A stretch of 64,000 nucleotides of DNA from Desulfovibrio porci. GTDB taxonomy: Bacteria; Desulfobacterota; Desulfovibrionia; Desulfovibrionales; Desulfovibrionaceae. The notes under the pieces are model-generated. The model was not told where the DNA came from and searched no databases. It worked only from the letters and a program-made list of their open reading frames with translations. Numbering within the stretch: position 1 is the stretch's first letter; each line of letters begins with the position of its first letter. The position numbers and the translations under genes were made by a program. Positions 16,269 through 25,817 of this stretch are shown here, piece after piece. The stretch lies in the NCBI RefSeq assembly GCF_009696265.1, contig NZ_VUMH01000002.1:248001-312000 (forward strand). The letters run 5' to 3'.

Positions 16269-17594
16269 TTATGCGCCGGGCGCGTCCTGCGACAGATAGA
16301 TGAGCTCTTCCGTCATGGCCAGCAGTTCCTCGATGAGGCCGCCGCCGTGCATGGGATGCCCGAACAGGGCCTCGCGCTGATTGTCCAGACCGCGTTTGTC
16401 CACGGCGTCGGGCAGGGTTGGGGAGAGCGTTTCGGCCAGACGGCAGGCCAGCAGATAGCCCTCGGCCCCGGCCGCGAACAGCGCGGCCAGTTCCGCGAAG
16501 CGGGGGCGGATGCCGCGCCAGTAGTCCAGCGCCCACCCGGAGGGCGCGCTGCTCACGGCGGTGCAGAGCGCCGCGTGCAGATTGTTGCAGGCCGCGCCGG
16601 GCAGGCCCGTGCGCCAGCCCCAGAGCCAGGGCGCGCGCCGGAAAAAAAGGTGGTGCTCCACAGCCAGATCCAGCAGGGCGCGGGTCCGGCGCAGGGCGTC
16701 CAGCAGGGGCGCGGCGGATTTGTAGTCCGGCCAGGCCGGGGCGGGTTCGCCCAGCTCCCAGCCCGGCACCAGCTCCCGCCCGGGTTCCAGGCCGGCCAGA
16801 CGGCGCAGCAGATGGGCCAGCCAGGCGTTGGCGTCCGGGCTCTGCGGGGTTTCCAGATGCGAATAGCTCAGCACGTAGCGGCCCCGCCCGTACGCGCCGC
16901 TGACCACCAGGGGCTGGTTGGTCAGAAAATCCGCCGACAGATTGACTCCGTAGAGGGCCTGCCATGCCTCGAAGACGTGCGCCGGGATGCGTTGCAGGGG
17001 CAGGTCCGCCAGCCAGAAGTCCGCGTCCGGAGCGGTATAGGCCGCCAGCACGCGCACCCCTTCCGTATTTTCCGCCGCGAAGCGTCCCGGCCACCAGACC
17101 GGCAGGGAAAGGACCGCACCGTCTTTGTCGCGGGCGTTTCCGGGCGGGGCCAGTTCTTCACCGGAGCGGGCACACACCCGCACATGGCCGGAAATCAGAT
17201 GGTGCAGGCGCTGGGGATAGGCGGCGCGGGACCAGGGGCAGAGTTGCAGTCCCTCGCGCGGGTCGCGGTGGCTGAGGGCCAGGCCCGCGCCGCCGCAGAA
17301 GCCCAGATAGCTGCCGCCCCGTTCCAGATAGGCGCGCACGGCGGCGCGCCCCGCCTCGCCCAGAGCCAGGGCCTTGAGGCGGGCGTTGCCGCCGGGGACC
17401 ACCAGCAGCGGAGGCGGAGCGGCGCGCCCGGCGTCCCGGCGGGAACCCGGCTTGCCTAAAAGCGCGCCTTCGGCTATTTCTTGGCCCTTAACCAGGCGGC
17501 AGGACAGTCCCAGCGCGCGCAGTGCGCGCCAGGCCATCAGGCCCCAGATGTGGGATGCGTCCCATAAGATATGGATCGGCTGCGCGGGCTGCAT
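16269..17594 (-). CDS. BPL_N (class I glutamine-amidotransferase-like) domain protein
   Basis: A 441-residue, probably cytoplasmic protein. The first ~250 residues match the BPL_N domain, the amidotransferase-like domain attached to some eukaryotic biotin-protein ligases: it has LLVVPGGNARLKAL, GGSYLGFCGGAGLAL with the cysteine (about residue 98) at the nucleophile position, and a late SYSHLETPQSPDANAWL block. The C-terminal ~190 residues are helical with many Trp, Ala and Leu and no recognised motif. No biotin-ligase catalytic domain is present. The biochemical role of stand-alone BPL_N proteins is not established. The gene starts 38 bases from valS on the other strand, so the promoters must overlap. 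No good ribosome site before the ATG. Confidence 0.75.
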   Translation of the reverse strand: MQPAQPIHILWDASHIWGLMAWRALRALGLSCRLVKGQEIAEGALLGKPGSRRDAGRAAPPPLLVVPGGNARLKALALGEAGRAAVRAYLERGGSYLGFCGGAGLALSHRDPREGLQLCPWSRAAYPQRLHHLISGHVRVCARSGEELAPPGNARDKDGAVLSLPVWWPGRFAAENTEGVRVLAAYTAPDADFWLADLPLQRIPAHVFEAWQALYGVNLSADFLTNQPLVVSGAYGRGRYVLSYSHLETPQSPDANAWLAHLLRRLAGLEPGRELVPGWELGEPAPAWPDYKSAAPLLDALRRTRALLDLAVEHHLFFRRAPWLWGWRTGLPGAACNNLHAALCTAVSSAPSGWALDYWRGIRPRFAELAALFAAGAEGYLLACRLAETLSPTLPDAVDKRGLDNQREALFGHPMHGGGLIEELLAMTEELIYLSQDAPGA

Positions 17595-17632
17595 AAGCCG
17601 GCACTATCGCCGCCTTTTACGGAGAAAGCAAG

Positions 17633-20311
17633 ATGGCGGATACCCTCCCCAAGGGCTATGAGCCCCATGACGTGGAAGCCCGGTGGCGCAAGCACTGGGA
17701 AGAGGCGAAAACTTTCACGCCCGATCCGGACGCGCCCGGCGAACTTTATTCCATCGTCATTCCGCCGCCCAACGTCACCGGGGCGCTGCATATCGGCCAT
17801 GCCCTGAATCTCACGCTTATTGACGTGCTCTGCCGTCACGCCCGCCAGAAGGGCAAAAACGTGCTCTGGGTGCCGGGCACGGACCACGCGGGCATCGCCA
17901 CCCAGAACGTGGTGGAACGCGCTCTGGCCAAGGAGGGCAAATCCCGCCGGGACCTGGGCCGCGAGGCTTTTGTGGAACGGGTCTGGGAATGGCGCGAGGA
18001 TTACGGCCACCGCATCTTGGATCAGATCCGCGCCCTGGGCGCTTCCGTGGACTGGACGCGCCTGCGTTTCACCATGGACGAGGGCCTTTCGGCGGCGGTG
18101 CGCAAGGTTTTCGTGCAATTGTACGATGAGGGCCTGATCTACAAGGGCGATTACATCATCAACTGGTGCTCGCGCTGCCATACGGCCCTGGCCGACGACG
18201 AAGTGGAACACGAGCAGAGCAAGGGCAGGCTCTGGAGCGTGCGCTACCACCTCACGGACGGTTCCGGCTCCATCGTCATCGCCACCACCCGGCCCGAAAC
18301 CATCCCCGGCGACACGGCCGTCTGCGTGCACCCCGAGGACGAACGCTACGCCCACCTGGTGGGCAAGACCGCGCGCGTGCCCGTGCTCGGGCGCGAAGTG
18401 CCGATCATCGCGGACAGTTACGTGGACCGGGAATTCGGCACCGGCGCGCTGAAGGTGACGCCCTGCCACGACCACAACGACTGGATGCTGGGCAAAAAGC
18501 ACAATCTGGAATTCGTGCAGGTCATTGACGAAAACGGCGTGATGAAGGCCGAGGCCGGGCCTTACGCGGGCCTGTCCAAGCAGGAGTGCCGGGAGAGGAT
18601 CGTGGCGGACATTGAGGCCGCCGGAGATCTTGTGGGCGTGGCCGAACTGGAGCACGCCGTGGGCCACTGCTACCGCTGCCATACGGTGGTGGAACCGCAC
18701 GTTTCCACCCAGTGGTTCGTGGCCGCCACCAAGATGGCCCCGGCCGCGCGCGCCGCAGTGCCGGAACTGACCAGAATTTTCCCGGAATCCTGGCTCAAGA
18801 CCTATTACCACTGGCTGGACAACATCCGCGACTGGTGCATCAGCCGCCAGATCTGGTGGGGCCACCGCATCCCGGCCTGGACCTGCCGGGCCTGCGGCAA
18901 GCTGATCGTGGCCGAGGAAGCGCCTGACGTCTGCCCGGTGTGCGGCTCGGACCATCTGGAACAGGACGAGGACGTGCTGGACACCTGGTTCTCCTCGGCG
19001 CTCTGGCCGTTCTCCACCATGGGCTGGCCGGAACAGACCAGGGAGCTGGCGCGCTGGTATCCCACCTCGGTGCTGGTCACGGGCTTTGACATTATTTTCT
19101 TCTGGGTGGCCCGCATGATGATGATGGGCCAGCACTTCATGAAGCAGCCGCCTTTCCGCGACGTCTACCTGCACGCCCTGGTGCGCGACGCCACCGGCCG
19201 CAAGATGTCCAAATCCACGGGCAACGTCATTGACCCGTTGCTGATGATCGAAAAATACGGCTGCGACTCCCTGCGCTTCACGCTGACGGCCTTCGCGGCC
19301 ATGGGCCGGGATATCCGCCTGTCCGAAGGGCGCATCGAAGGCTACCGCCATTTTGTGAACAAGCTCTGGAACGCCGCTCGCTTCGCCCTGATGAATCTGC
19401 CGGAGCAGGCGCCCGCGTCCGTGAACCTGGAAAACATACAGGGCCTGCACCACCAGTGGATTCTGCACCGTCTGGAGATGGTCAAACTGGACATGGACCA
19501 GGCCCTCACGGACTATCGCTTCAACGATGCGGCCCAAGTCGGCTACAAATTCCTCTGGAACGAGTTCTGCGACTGGTATCTGGAACTGGTCAAACCGGAT
19601 ATGGGGCCGGACATGCAGTCCGATGACCCCGTGCGCAAGGCCGCGGCCCAGTATGTGCTCTGGCTGGTGCTGCGCGAGCTGCTGGTGCTGCTGCACCCCA
19701 TCATGCCCTTTGTCACCGCCGAGATCTGGCGCGCTCTGCCCGTGCCTGCCGGGGAGCGGCCCACGGATCTGGCCCTGGAACCCTACCCGCCGCTGCGGCC
19801 CGGCTGCGCGCGCGAGGCCGAGGCCGGTCGCATGGAACTGATCCAGGGCGTGATCGTGGCCGTGCGCACCATCAAGGCCGAGCTGGGCATCAGCCCCGGC
19901 CACAAGGTGGGTCTGCTGCTCCATCCCGCGGATGAGGAGCAGGCCGCCCTGCTGGAGGAAAACCGGGGCCTGATGACGACGCTGGCCCGTCTGGAATCCC
20001 TTGAGCTGGGGGCGGATGTGCACGCGCCCAAAGCTTCGGCCTCGGCCGTGGTCCAGGGCTGTCAGGTCATCGTGCCCCTGCGCGGGGCCGTGGATCTGGC
20101 CGGTGAACTAGCCCGTCTGGACAAGGAACTGACCAAGCTGGAAAAGGACGTGGTGGGCGTGAACATGAAGCTGAGCAATGAGAGCTTCGTGAGCCGCGCC
20201 CCGGCCGAAGTGGTGGCGCGCGAGCGCGAACGCGCCGGGCAGCTGCTGGACGCCAAGGCCAAATTGCAGGCCTTGCGAGCCCGTTTCGCCGAGGCTCTGG
20301 CCGAAGAGTAA
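17633..20311 (+). CDS. valS: Valyl-tRNA synthetase
   Basis: An 892-residue class Ia aminoacyl-tRNA synthetase. The HIGH box is HIGH (53-56, in PNVTGALHIGHALN), the KMSKS box is KMSKS (524-528). Between them lie the editing domain (CP1) with a zinc-binding CRACGK...CPVCGS insertion near 415-440. The anticodon-binding domain follows, and the C-terminal ~65 residues form the coiled-coil arm (LAGELARLDKELTKLEKDVVG) typical of bacterial ValRS. GGAGAAAG precedes the start. Length and motifs are normal. Confidence 0.97.
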   Translation: MADTLPKGYEPHDVEARWRKHWEEAKTFTPDPDAPGELYSIVIPPPNVTGALHIGHALNLTLIDVLCRHARQKGKNVLWVPGTDHAGIATQNVVERALAKEGKSRRDLGREAFVERVWEWREDYGHRILDQIRALGASVDWTRLRFTMDEGLSAAVRKVFVQLYDEGLIYKGDYIINWCSRCHTALADDEVEHEQSKGRLWSVRYHLTDGSGSIVIATTRPETIPGDTAVCVHPEDERYAHLVGKTARVPVLGREVPIIADSYVDREFGTGALKVTPCHDHNDWMLGKKHNLEFVQVIDENGVMKAEAGPYAGLSKQECRERIVADIEAAGDLVGVAELEHAVGHCYRCHTVVEPHVSTQWFVAATKMAPAARAAVPELTRIFPESWLKTYYHWLDNIRDWCISRQIWWGHRIPAWTCRACGKLIVAEEAPDVCPVCGSDHLEQDEDVLDTWFSSALWPFSTMGWPEQTRELARWYPTSVLVTGFDIIFFWVARMMMMGQHFMKQPPFRDVYLHALVRDATGRKMSKSTGNVIDPLLMIEKYGCDSLRFTLTAFAAMGRDIRLSEGRIEGYRHFVNKLWNAARFALMNLPEQAPASVNLENIQGLHHQWILHRLEMVKLDMDQALTDYRFNDAAQVGYKFLWNEFCDWYLELVKPDMGPDMQSDDPVRKAAAQYVLWLVLRELLVLLHPIMPFVTAEIWRALPVPAGERPTDLALEPYPPLRPGCAREAEAGRMELIQGVIVAVRTIKAELGISPGHKVGLLLHPADEEQAALLEENRGLMTTLARLESLELGADVHAPKASASAVVQGCQVIVPLRGAVDLAGELARLDKELTKLEKDVVGVNMKLSNESFVSRAPAEVVARERERAGQLLDAKAKLQALRARFAEALAEE

Positions 20312-20313
20312 TC

Positions 20314-20351
20314 ATGACGGCCCGGCCCTGAAAAGAGCCGGGCCGCGTCAT
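20314..20351 (+). terminator. GC-rich hairpin after valS
   Basis: CGGCCCGGC (20318-20326) pairs with GCCGGGCCG (20337-20345), extended by ATGA/TCAT outside. There is no T-tract, so it may act as an RNA 3' end stabiliser or a weak terminator. Confidence 0.45.
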
Positions 20352-20450
20352 TAGTGGGCGTCTTTAAAGGATGTGCCTTTGTAACGGTAATCTGCTCCAG
20401 TGGCGCACGGACCCTGCGTGGATGGGCCGGCGCACTCGCCCGGAGGAAGC

Positions 20451-21512
20451 ATGCCGCGTTCCGCATTTTATTTTTCATGTCTTGCCTTGATGCTTTGTCT
20501 CGCCCTGTGTCTGAGTTCGCCGCTTGCGCCCGCGCGGGCCGCCGGTCTCGGCGCGTCCACGTCGGCCGCGCGGGAGACGCCGGGCGGGCAGTCCGCGTCA
20601 CGCGCCGGAGGGGCCGTCAGCGCGCAACACCGCGAGGCGCATCCGGCCCCGGGCTGGGACAGGGAGGCCGCCCTTGCGCCGGACACCGACGACCCCGGTT
20701 CCGGTCTGGAAGAGGGCATCGCCCTGCCTTCCGTGAACACAGCCAGATCCGGCGAACAGGCCGGACCCGCCGCCGTGGTCGCGGAGATGCGTCCCCTGCT
20801 GGACATCCGCGCGCTGCGCCAGAGCCTGGATGATATCGGCCTGCTCAAGGCCGCGGGTTTCGCTTATCAGGCGGAACTGTCCGTGCCCAACGGCATCTGC
20901 CCCCAGCCCGGCGACTGGGATCAGGCGGCGGTGCTCAGCGGCATGGCGGCTTCGGATCAGGCCTGTGCCCTGTTCTTCGGCAAGGCCGAGGACGCGGCGC
21001 GCGAAAACCGTCTCTTGCGCAAGCTGAGTCCAGCGACCCATCTGCCCGCCCTGACGCAAAAGGAAAAAAATATCCTGGCCAAAAATCCCACCAGCGCCGC
21101 CGGGCGGGAAATCATCGTGCGGCGCAGCGAGGCCCAGGTACGGGCCATGCTGCGGGCCGCCTCCCAAAGCGAAGCCAACCTGCGCCTGCTGGGAGCGCAT
21201 TTGTACGGTCTTTTTCTGGAACGCCTGTACACCACGTCCGTCATGGTGCTGGCCGCCGCCGAAAGCGACACTCTGGAGCCGCTCCACAAGGTGCACGCGG
21301 CGTTGAGCACCAACCAGGGCAAGCTGGTGGAATTGCTGGCGCGGCGCGGCCTGCTCGGCGACGCGCGCTTCGCCGCGACCCGTCTGGAGACCGTGGACAG
21401 CCTGCTGCGCCTGCTGTCCGGCAACCACGGCCGCCCGAGCCTAGCCCAGTTGGAGGAAGTGCTGGGCATTGTGCGCGAGGAGCGGGCCTCGTTTCTGACG
21501 CCCTGTCCGTAG
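20451..21512 (+). CDS. Secreted or periplasmic protein of unknown function
   Basis: A 353-residue protein with a clear Sec signal peptide (MPRSAFYFSCLALMLCLALCLSS, then ARA). The next ~90 residues are low-complexity (Gly, Ala, Ser, Pro) and probably unstructured. From about residue 115 the chain is helical: LRQSLDDIGLLKAAGFAYQAELS, then a stretch with three cysteines, then charged helices to the end. I recognise no family. The ribosome site GGAGG is close to the ATG. It stands between valS and the EIIC-EAL gene with gaps on both sides, so it is probably transcribed alone. Confidence 0.65.
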   Translation: MPRSAFYFSCLALMLCLALCLSSPLAPARAAGLGASTSAARETPGGQSASRAGGAVSAQHREAHPAPGWDREAALAPDTDDPGSGLEEGIALPSVNTARSGEQAGPAAVVAEMRPLLDIRALRQSLDDIGLLKAAGFAYQAELSVPNGICPQPGDWDQAAVLSGMAASDQACALFFGKAEDAARENRLLRKLSPATHLPALTQKEKNILAKNPTSAAGREIIVRRSEAQVRAMLRAASQSEANLRLLGAHLYGLFLERLYTTSVMVLAAAESDTLEPLHKVHAALSTNQGKLVELLARRGLLGDARFAATRLETVDSLLRLLSGNHGRPSLAQLEEVLGIVREERASFLTPCP

Positions 21513-21980
21513 AAGCGCCTCCGGCGTTTGAACCCTGTCGCGTGCGTTTCGCGTTTCAGCCGTGGACGGCGTTCCCAACGCCGCGGGACAGACGCATCTG
21601 AAAAATCTTTATGTAGAGTGATCCCATAGCCCGGGAGCGAACAAAAAGGGCAGGGCCGTCTTTGCCCCGCAGGAGTGAAGCGCGGATGGACGGCTGGTTT
21701 CGACGGAGCATCCCGGCAAACATAAAAGGCCGGCAAACGCCGAAACGAGATGCTCCGGCCCTGGCAAACGCCGCGTTGCGCATTGACAAAGCACGGCCTA
21801 TCGCTATGTTGAGAGAAGCTTTTCGGTGCAACAACGGGATATCCCGCTGTGGGGTGTTTTGTTGCGTCATTTTTACGGACAGCCGCGCCGGGCGTCCACC
21901 AACCGAAGTCAGCCCCGCCAGGGTTGTTGCCATGGCTTCGCCCGTCCAGCGCGGGATGTCCGCCGCGCCCAAGGGTTCCC
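21513..21980. other. Non-coding interval with a promoter for the EIIC-EAL gene
   Basis: Frames in this stretch look like random high-GC readings. The only signal seen is TTGACA (21783-21788), 16 bases, TATGTT (21805-21810), which would start a message about 165 bases before the EIIC-EAL start and so give it a sizeable leader. Confidence 0.45.
21783..21810 (+). promoter_or_regulatory. Promoter of the EIIC-EAL / porin operon
   Basis: Perfect -35 TTGACA, 16-base spacer, TATGTT as -10. Confidence 0.45.
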
Positions 21981-24203
21981 GTGAATGTGAAACTGACGGA
22001 TGCTGCCGCCATCCTCCGAAACCGCCTGGTCAGCCCGGCGCTCTTTCTGGCCGACAAGGCGGCGGGCATTCCCACCCTGGCCGCTGTCCGTTCGGCGCTC
22101 ATCGTCATGTTGCCCTTCATGTTCCTGGGCTCTCTGGCGATTCTGCTGAACAGCTTTCCCCTTGCCGCCTACAAGGATTTCATGGTCCGTTGTTTCGGTC
22201 CGCGCTGGACCCTGTTCGGCGAGACGCTCTACAGCGGCACGTTCGCCATTATGTCCCTGAGTCTGGTTTTTTCCATCGGCCAGCACCTGGTGGACCAGTT
22301 CAACAGCGGCAGCCGGATTTTCCGGGCCAACCCGGTCATTGCCGGGCTTGTTAATCTGGCGGCCCTGTTCTGTCTTTTCCCGCAGTCGACCTCACCGGAA
22401 TATCTGCGCTGGTTCGGCGTTGCCGGTCTTTTTGTGGCCCTGCTGGTGGGCCTGGCCTCCACCCGGCTGTTTCTGTTTTTCTTTTCCTTCAAGCAACTCC
22501 ATCTGCACTTGCGCGGCGGCGCGCCGGACATCGCCCTGCCGCGGACCTTCAATTCCTTTCTGCCCGGTATTCTGACCCTGCTGGTCTTTGCCGGCGTGGG
22601 CGCGCTGCTGCACGGCGCGGGTTCGTCCGTGCACGAACTGGCCCATCATTACATCCGTCTGCCCTTCGACGCCCTGCATGACGGCCTGGAGCGGAGCCTG
22701 CTCTACATCCTGTCCCTGCATGTGCTCTGGTTCATGGGCATCCACGGGGCCAACGTGCTGGACCCCATCACCCACGACATTTACGGCGCGGCCATGCTGG
22801 CCAATGAAGCGGCCGCCGCCGCTGGTCTGCCCCTGCCGCACATTATGACCAAAAATTTCATGGACGTGTTCGTGTTCATGGGCGGTTCCGGGTCAAGCAT
22901 CTGCCTGGCGGGCGCGCTGATTCTGTTCGGCAAGACCCGCACCAGCCGGGGGCTGGGCATCCTCTCCCTCTTGCCGGGCGTGTTCAATATCAATGAAATC
23001 CTGCTGTTCGGCCTGCCCGTGGTGCTCAATCCCCTGATGCTGATTCCCTTTGTGTGCACGCCGCTGCTACTGGCCGGCGTCAGCTATCTGGCGGCAAGCT
23101 ACGGTCTGGTGCCGGGCGCGAGCGTGGCCCTGGAATGGACCACGCCCGTTCTGCTCAACGGCTATCTGACCACCGGCTCTCTGAGCGGCACCCTGCTGCA
23201 ATTGCTGAATCTCTCTCTGGGCATCTGTATTTACGCGCCTTTTGTGGTGCTGACCAACAAGGTCAACATCCGGCGCACCAATGCGGCCTTCGCCACCCTG
23301 GCCGAAAGGATTTACGCCGGGGACGGCGCGCCTTACAGCCGTCTGCAGGACGACGCGGGCACCCTGGCCCGCAGCCTGATCGCGGATCTGGAAGAGGGGA
23401 GCCGCGAGGCCCGGGGGCTTTCCCTGGAATATCAGCCCCAGGTTGACGCCCTGACCGGCAGGGTGGTGGGCGTGGAATCCCTGCTGCGCTGGCGGCATCC
23501 GGTTTACGGGGCTATTCCCGCGCCTGTGGGCGTGACCCTGGCCGAGGAATCCGGTCTGATCCGGCCCATGGGACTCTGGATTTTCGAAACCGCCTGCCGT
23601 ACGCGCAGGCGGTGGCTGGACGCGGGGCTGACGGATCTGAGCATGGCGGTTAATGTCTCCGCGCTGCAATTGCAGGACTCCCTGCCGGAACAGTTCATGG
23701 CGATGACCCGGCGCTGGGGGCTGCCGCCCGCGCTGATGAGCCTGGAGGTGACCGAATCCAGGGCTCTGGACTCCGGTTCGCCGGAAAGCCGGGTGCTGAC
23801 GCGCCTGCATGATCTGGGTTTTTCCATCGCCATTGACGACTTCGGCATGGGCCACAGCTCGTTGAAGTATCTCAAGCAGTTCCCGGTGAATTACGTGAAG
23901 ATCGACGGCGAGATCACCAAGGAACTGGTCACCAACCCCATCTGCCGGGATATCGTGACTTCCATCACCCGCCTCTGCCGGGCGCGGGGCATGCTTTGCG
24001 TGGCCGAATTCGTGGAAAATGACGAACAGGTCGCCATCCTGCGCGAAGAAGGCTGCGACATCTTCCAGGGCTGGCGCTACAGCCCGTCCCTGCCCGAACG
24101 GGAATGTCTGGCCTATATTCAGGCGAATCATGCCCTTTGTGATGGAGGCGGCTTTTCCGCCGCCTCCGGCGCGGCGCGGCCGACTTCCGTCAGGGAGCCT
24201 TAG
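21981..24203 (+). CDS. PTS EIIC-like membrane domain fused to a c-di-GMP phosphodiesterase (EAL) domain
   Basis: A fusion of about 740 residues. Residues ~1-430 look like the membrane EIIC domain of lactose/cellobiose-type PTS permeases: several helices, HGANVLDPITHDIYGAAMLANE, then NFMDVFVFMGGSGSSICLAGALILFG and FNINEILLFGLPVVLNP. There is no EIIB or EIIA part and none nearby. Residues ~478-720 are an EAL domain (LEYQPQVDALTGRVVGVESLLRW). Its catalytic pattern is nearly complete: the glutamate of the signature is present (E499 in ESL), NVSALQLQ, LEVTES, IDDFGMGHSSL, VKIDGEI and FVEN. So sugar or another ligand may be bound by the EIIC-like part to control c-di-GMP breakdown. The GTG at 21981 is the best start (AAGGG six bases upstream); GTG 21987 is possible. 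The next gene starts three bases after the stop. Confidence 0.85.
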   Translation: MNVKLTDAAAILRNRLVSPALFLADKAAGIPTLAAVRSALIVMLPFMFLGSLAILLNSFPLAAYKDFMVRCFGPRWTLFGETLYSGTFAIMSLSLVFSIGQHLVDQFNSGSRIFRANPVIAGLVNLAALFCLFPQSTSPEYLRWFGVAGLFVALLVGLASTRLFLFFFSFKQLHLHLRGGAPDIALPRTFNSFLPGILTLLVFAGVGALLHGAGSSVHELAHHYIRLPFDALHDGLERSLLYILSLHVLWFMGIHGANVLDPITHDIYGAAMLANEAAAAAGLPLPHIMTKNFMDVFVFMGGSGSSICLAGALILFGKTRTSRGLGILSLLPGVFNINEILLFGLPVVLNPLMLIPFVCTPLLLAGVSYLAASYGLVPGASVALEWTTPVLLNGYLTTGSLSGTLLQLLNLSLGICIYAPFVVLTNKVNIRRTNAAFATLAERIYAGDGAPYSRLQDDAGTLARSLIADLEEGSREARGLSLEYQPQVDALTGRVVGVESLLRWRHPVYGAIPAPVGVTLAEESGLIRPMGLWIFETACRTRRRWLDAGLTDLSMAVNVSALQLQDSLPEQFMAMTRRWGLPPALMSLEVTESRALDSGSPESRVLTRLHDLGFSIAIDDFGMGHSSLKYLKQFPVNYVKIDGEITKELVTNPICRDIVTSITRLCRARGMLCVAEFVENDEQVAILREEGCDIFQGWRYSPSLPERECLAYIQANHALCDGGGFSAASGAARPTSVREP

Positions 24204-24206
24204 CCT

Positions 24207-25697
24207 GTGGCGCAACGGCACGGTAGCCGCATTCCGGGTGATTTTCGCAGGCAGCGGCACGGCGTGTGGCTGGCGGCGGTTCTGTGCTGCCTTCTGGGCC
24301 TGTTGTGCCTGCCGGGACCCACCCCCGTCGCCGCGACGCCCCCGAATCTCGCGGATTCCGTGAAACCCCTGGACAGCGCGGAGCACGCGGTCGCCGATCC
24401 GCCCGGCCTGTTCGCGGACAGTCCGCTCCGTCCCTTCTGGCATGACGCCCGCGTCAGCGGCGGCCTGTATTTCTTCGGCCGCGACCGCCGGCGCTACGAC
24501 GTGGAACGCAAGACCTACCGCACCAATCTGCGCCACGGCTCTCTTCAGGCCAATCTGGATCTGGTTTCCGGCTATGCTTGGGATCACCTGGGTTTTGATT
24601 TCGGCGTGTTCACCTCTCACGATCTGTTCAATTACGGCGCGCCGGACCACGAAATGGGCTTCGAGCCCTGGCGGGATCCCTGGCATCCGGACTGGAGCAG
24701 GCATTTCACGCTCAGCGGTCTTTCCATCTACAAGGCCGCGCTCAAGGCCAAGGCCGGTCCGGCCTGGCTGCGCGTTGGCTGGCTTCAGCCCGAAGGCCCC
24801 GGCGTGCTGGGCGTGAACTGGTCCATCATGCCCGGTTCCTGGCGGGGCGTGAACGCGGGCCTGGATTTCGGGCGTTTTTCCGTGGCCGGCATGCTGGCCG
24901 ACACCTACAAGGCCCCCTGGTTCCTGGACGAGTACAAGCTGATGAAAAACGACGGCGAAAGCCATCTGCCCGGCGTCTGGAGCCTGGGCGCGCGCTACGC
25001 CTTCGACAGCGGCATCACTCTGGAGGCGGCCTACGGGCAGTCGCCGGGGCATCTGCACAACGCGCATTTCAAAAGCAGCTGGGAGCTGCCTGCGGGACCG
25101 GGGCGGCTGAAATTCGGCTACCACCTCTACGCCATGACCGACAGCGACGATGACGGCGGCGTCAATGACAATTTCGACGGCATCGCCCTCCAGCATTACC
25201 TTTTCGGCCTCTATGAGCTGGACATGTGGACCTTTCGCCTGGAAGGCACCTATACCAGCGCGCCCATGTCCGGTCCCTGGAGCCAGGGACAGTTCGCCTA
25301 CCGCCTGGCGGACCGCAGCGGCGGAGCCAAGGGCGCGTATGAGGTCTGGTGGGACAATCGTTCGGACTGGAACGCGGACGACGAAAAAGCCGTGTTCGCG
25401 GGCGTGGAACGGCGGCTGGACGATATCCTGCCCGTGCCGGGCTTTTACCTGGGCGTGAGCGGGGCCGTGGGCTGGGACGGCCGTGGCTGGGGCGCGTCCG
25501 AGCGCCTGCGGGAATGGGCCGTGAGCGGCGATCTGGGCTACGTCAAGCCCGACGGCCCGCTGGCGGGAGCCTTCGTCAAGCTGCATTACACGGAATACCG
25601 CAACGGCACGGACGCGCCCAGCTGGTCCGTGTACAAAAACGGCTTCCAGTCCGAGCACGATTTCAAAATTCTGATCGGCCTGCCTTTTTCGTTCTGA
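24207..25697 (+). CDS. Outer-membrane porin, OprD/chitoporin-like
   Basis: A 496-residue protein with a long N-terminal lead, a signal peptide (core WLAAVLCCLLGLLCLPG, then VAA) and a mature part of alternating aromatic and polar residues ending in Phe, the usual sign of a beta-barrel. Segments such as ARVSGGLYFFGRDRR, SLGARYAFDSGITLEAAYGQ and FHHY-type turns match OprD-family specific porins, which take up amino acids, oligosaccharides or aromatic acids. The GTG start has AGGGAG nine bases upstream, and lies three bases after the stop of the EIIC-EAL gene, so the two are coupled. That suggests uptake of a ligand sensed by the EIIC part (inference). Confidence 0.75.
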   Translation: MAQRHGSRIPGDFRRQRHGVWLAAVLCCLLGLLCLPGPTPVAATPPNLADSVKPLDSAEHAVADPPGLFADSPLRPFWHDARVSGGLYFFGRDRRRYDVERKTYRTNLRHGSLQANLDLVSGYAWDHLGFDFGVFTSHDLFNYGAPDHEMGFEPWRDPWHPDWSRHFTLSGLSIYKAALKAKAGPAWLRVGWLQPEGPGVLGVNWSIMPGSWRGVNAGLDFGRFSVAGMLADTYKAPWFLDEYKLMKNDGESHLPGVWSLGARYAFDSGITLEAAYGQSPGHLHNAHFKSSWELPAGPGRLKFGYHLYAMTDSDDDGGVNDNFDGIALQHYLFGLYELDMWTFRLEGTYTSAPMSGPWSQGQFAYRLADRSGGAKGAYEVWWDNRSDWNADDEKAVFAGVERRLDDILPVPGFYLGVSGAVGWDGRGWGASERLREWAVSGDLGYVKPDGPLAGAFVKLHYTEYRNGTDAPSWSVYKNGFQSEHDFKILIGLPFSF

Positions 25698-25817
25698 GCC
25701 GGAAAAAAATATCGAGTCCCGCTCTAATCCCTGGACAAAGCCCGCCGTATAGCAGAACAAGAGGGTCAGCCGCGCCTCCGCGCGGCGAAGGCTCCCATAT
25801 TTTCCTCAGGAGAGGTT

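Noticed and set aside
17537-20023. Minus-strand open frame of 828 codons opposite valS
   Set aside because: valS has HIGH and KMSKS boxes; the antisense frame has none and starts inside it.
23067-25760. Minus-strand open frame of 897 codons opposite the EIIC-EAL and porin genes
   Set aside because: Shadow of two well-supported plus-strand genes.
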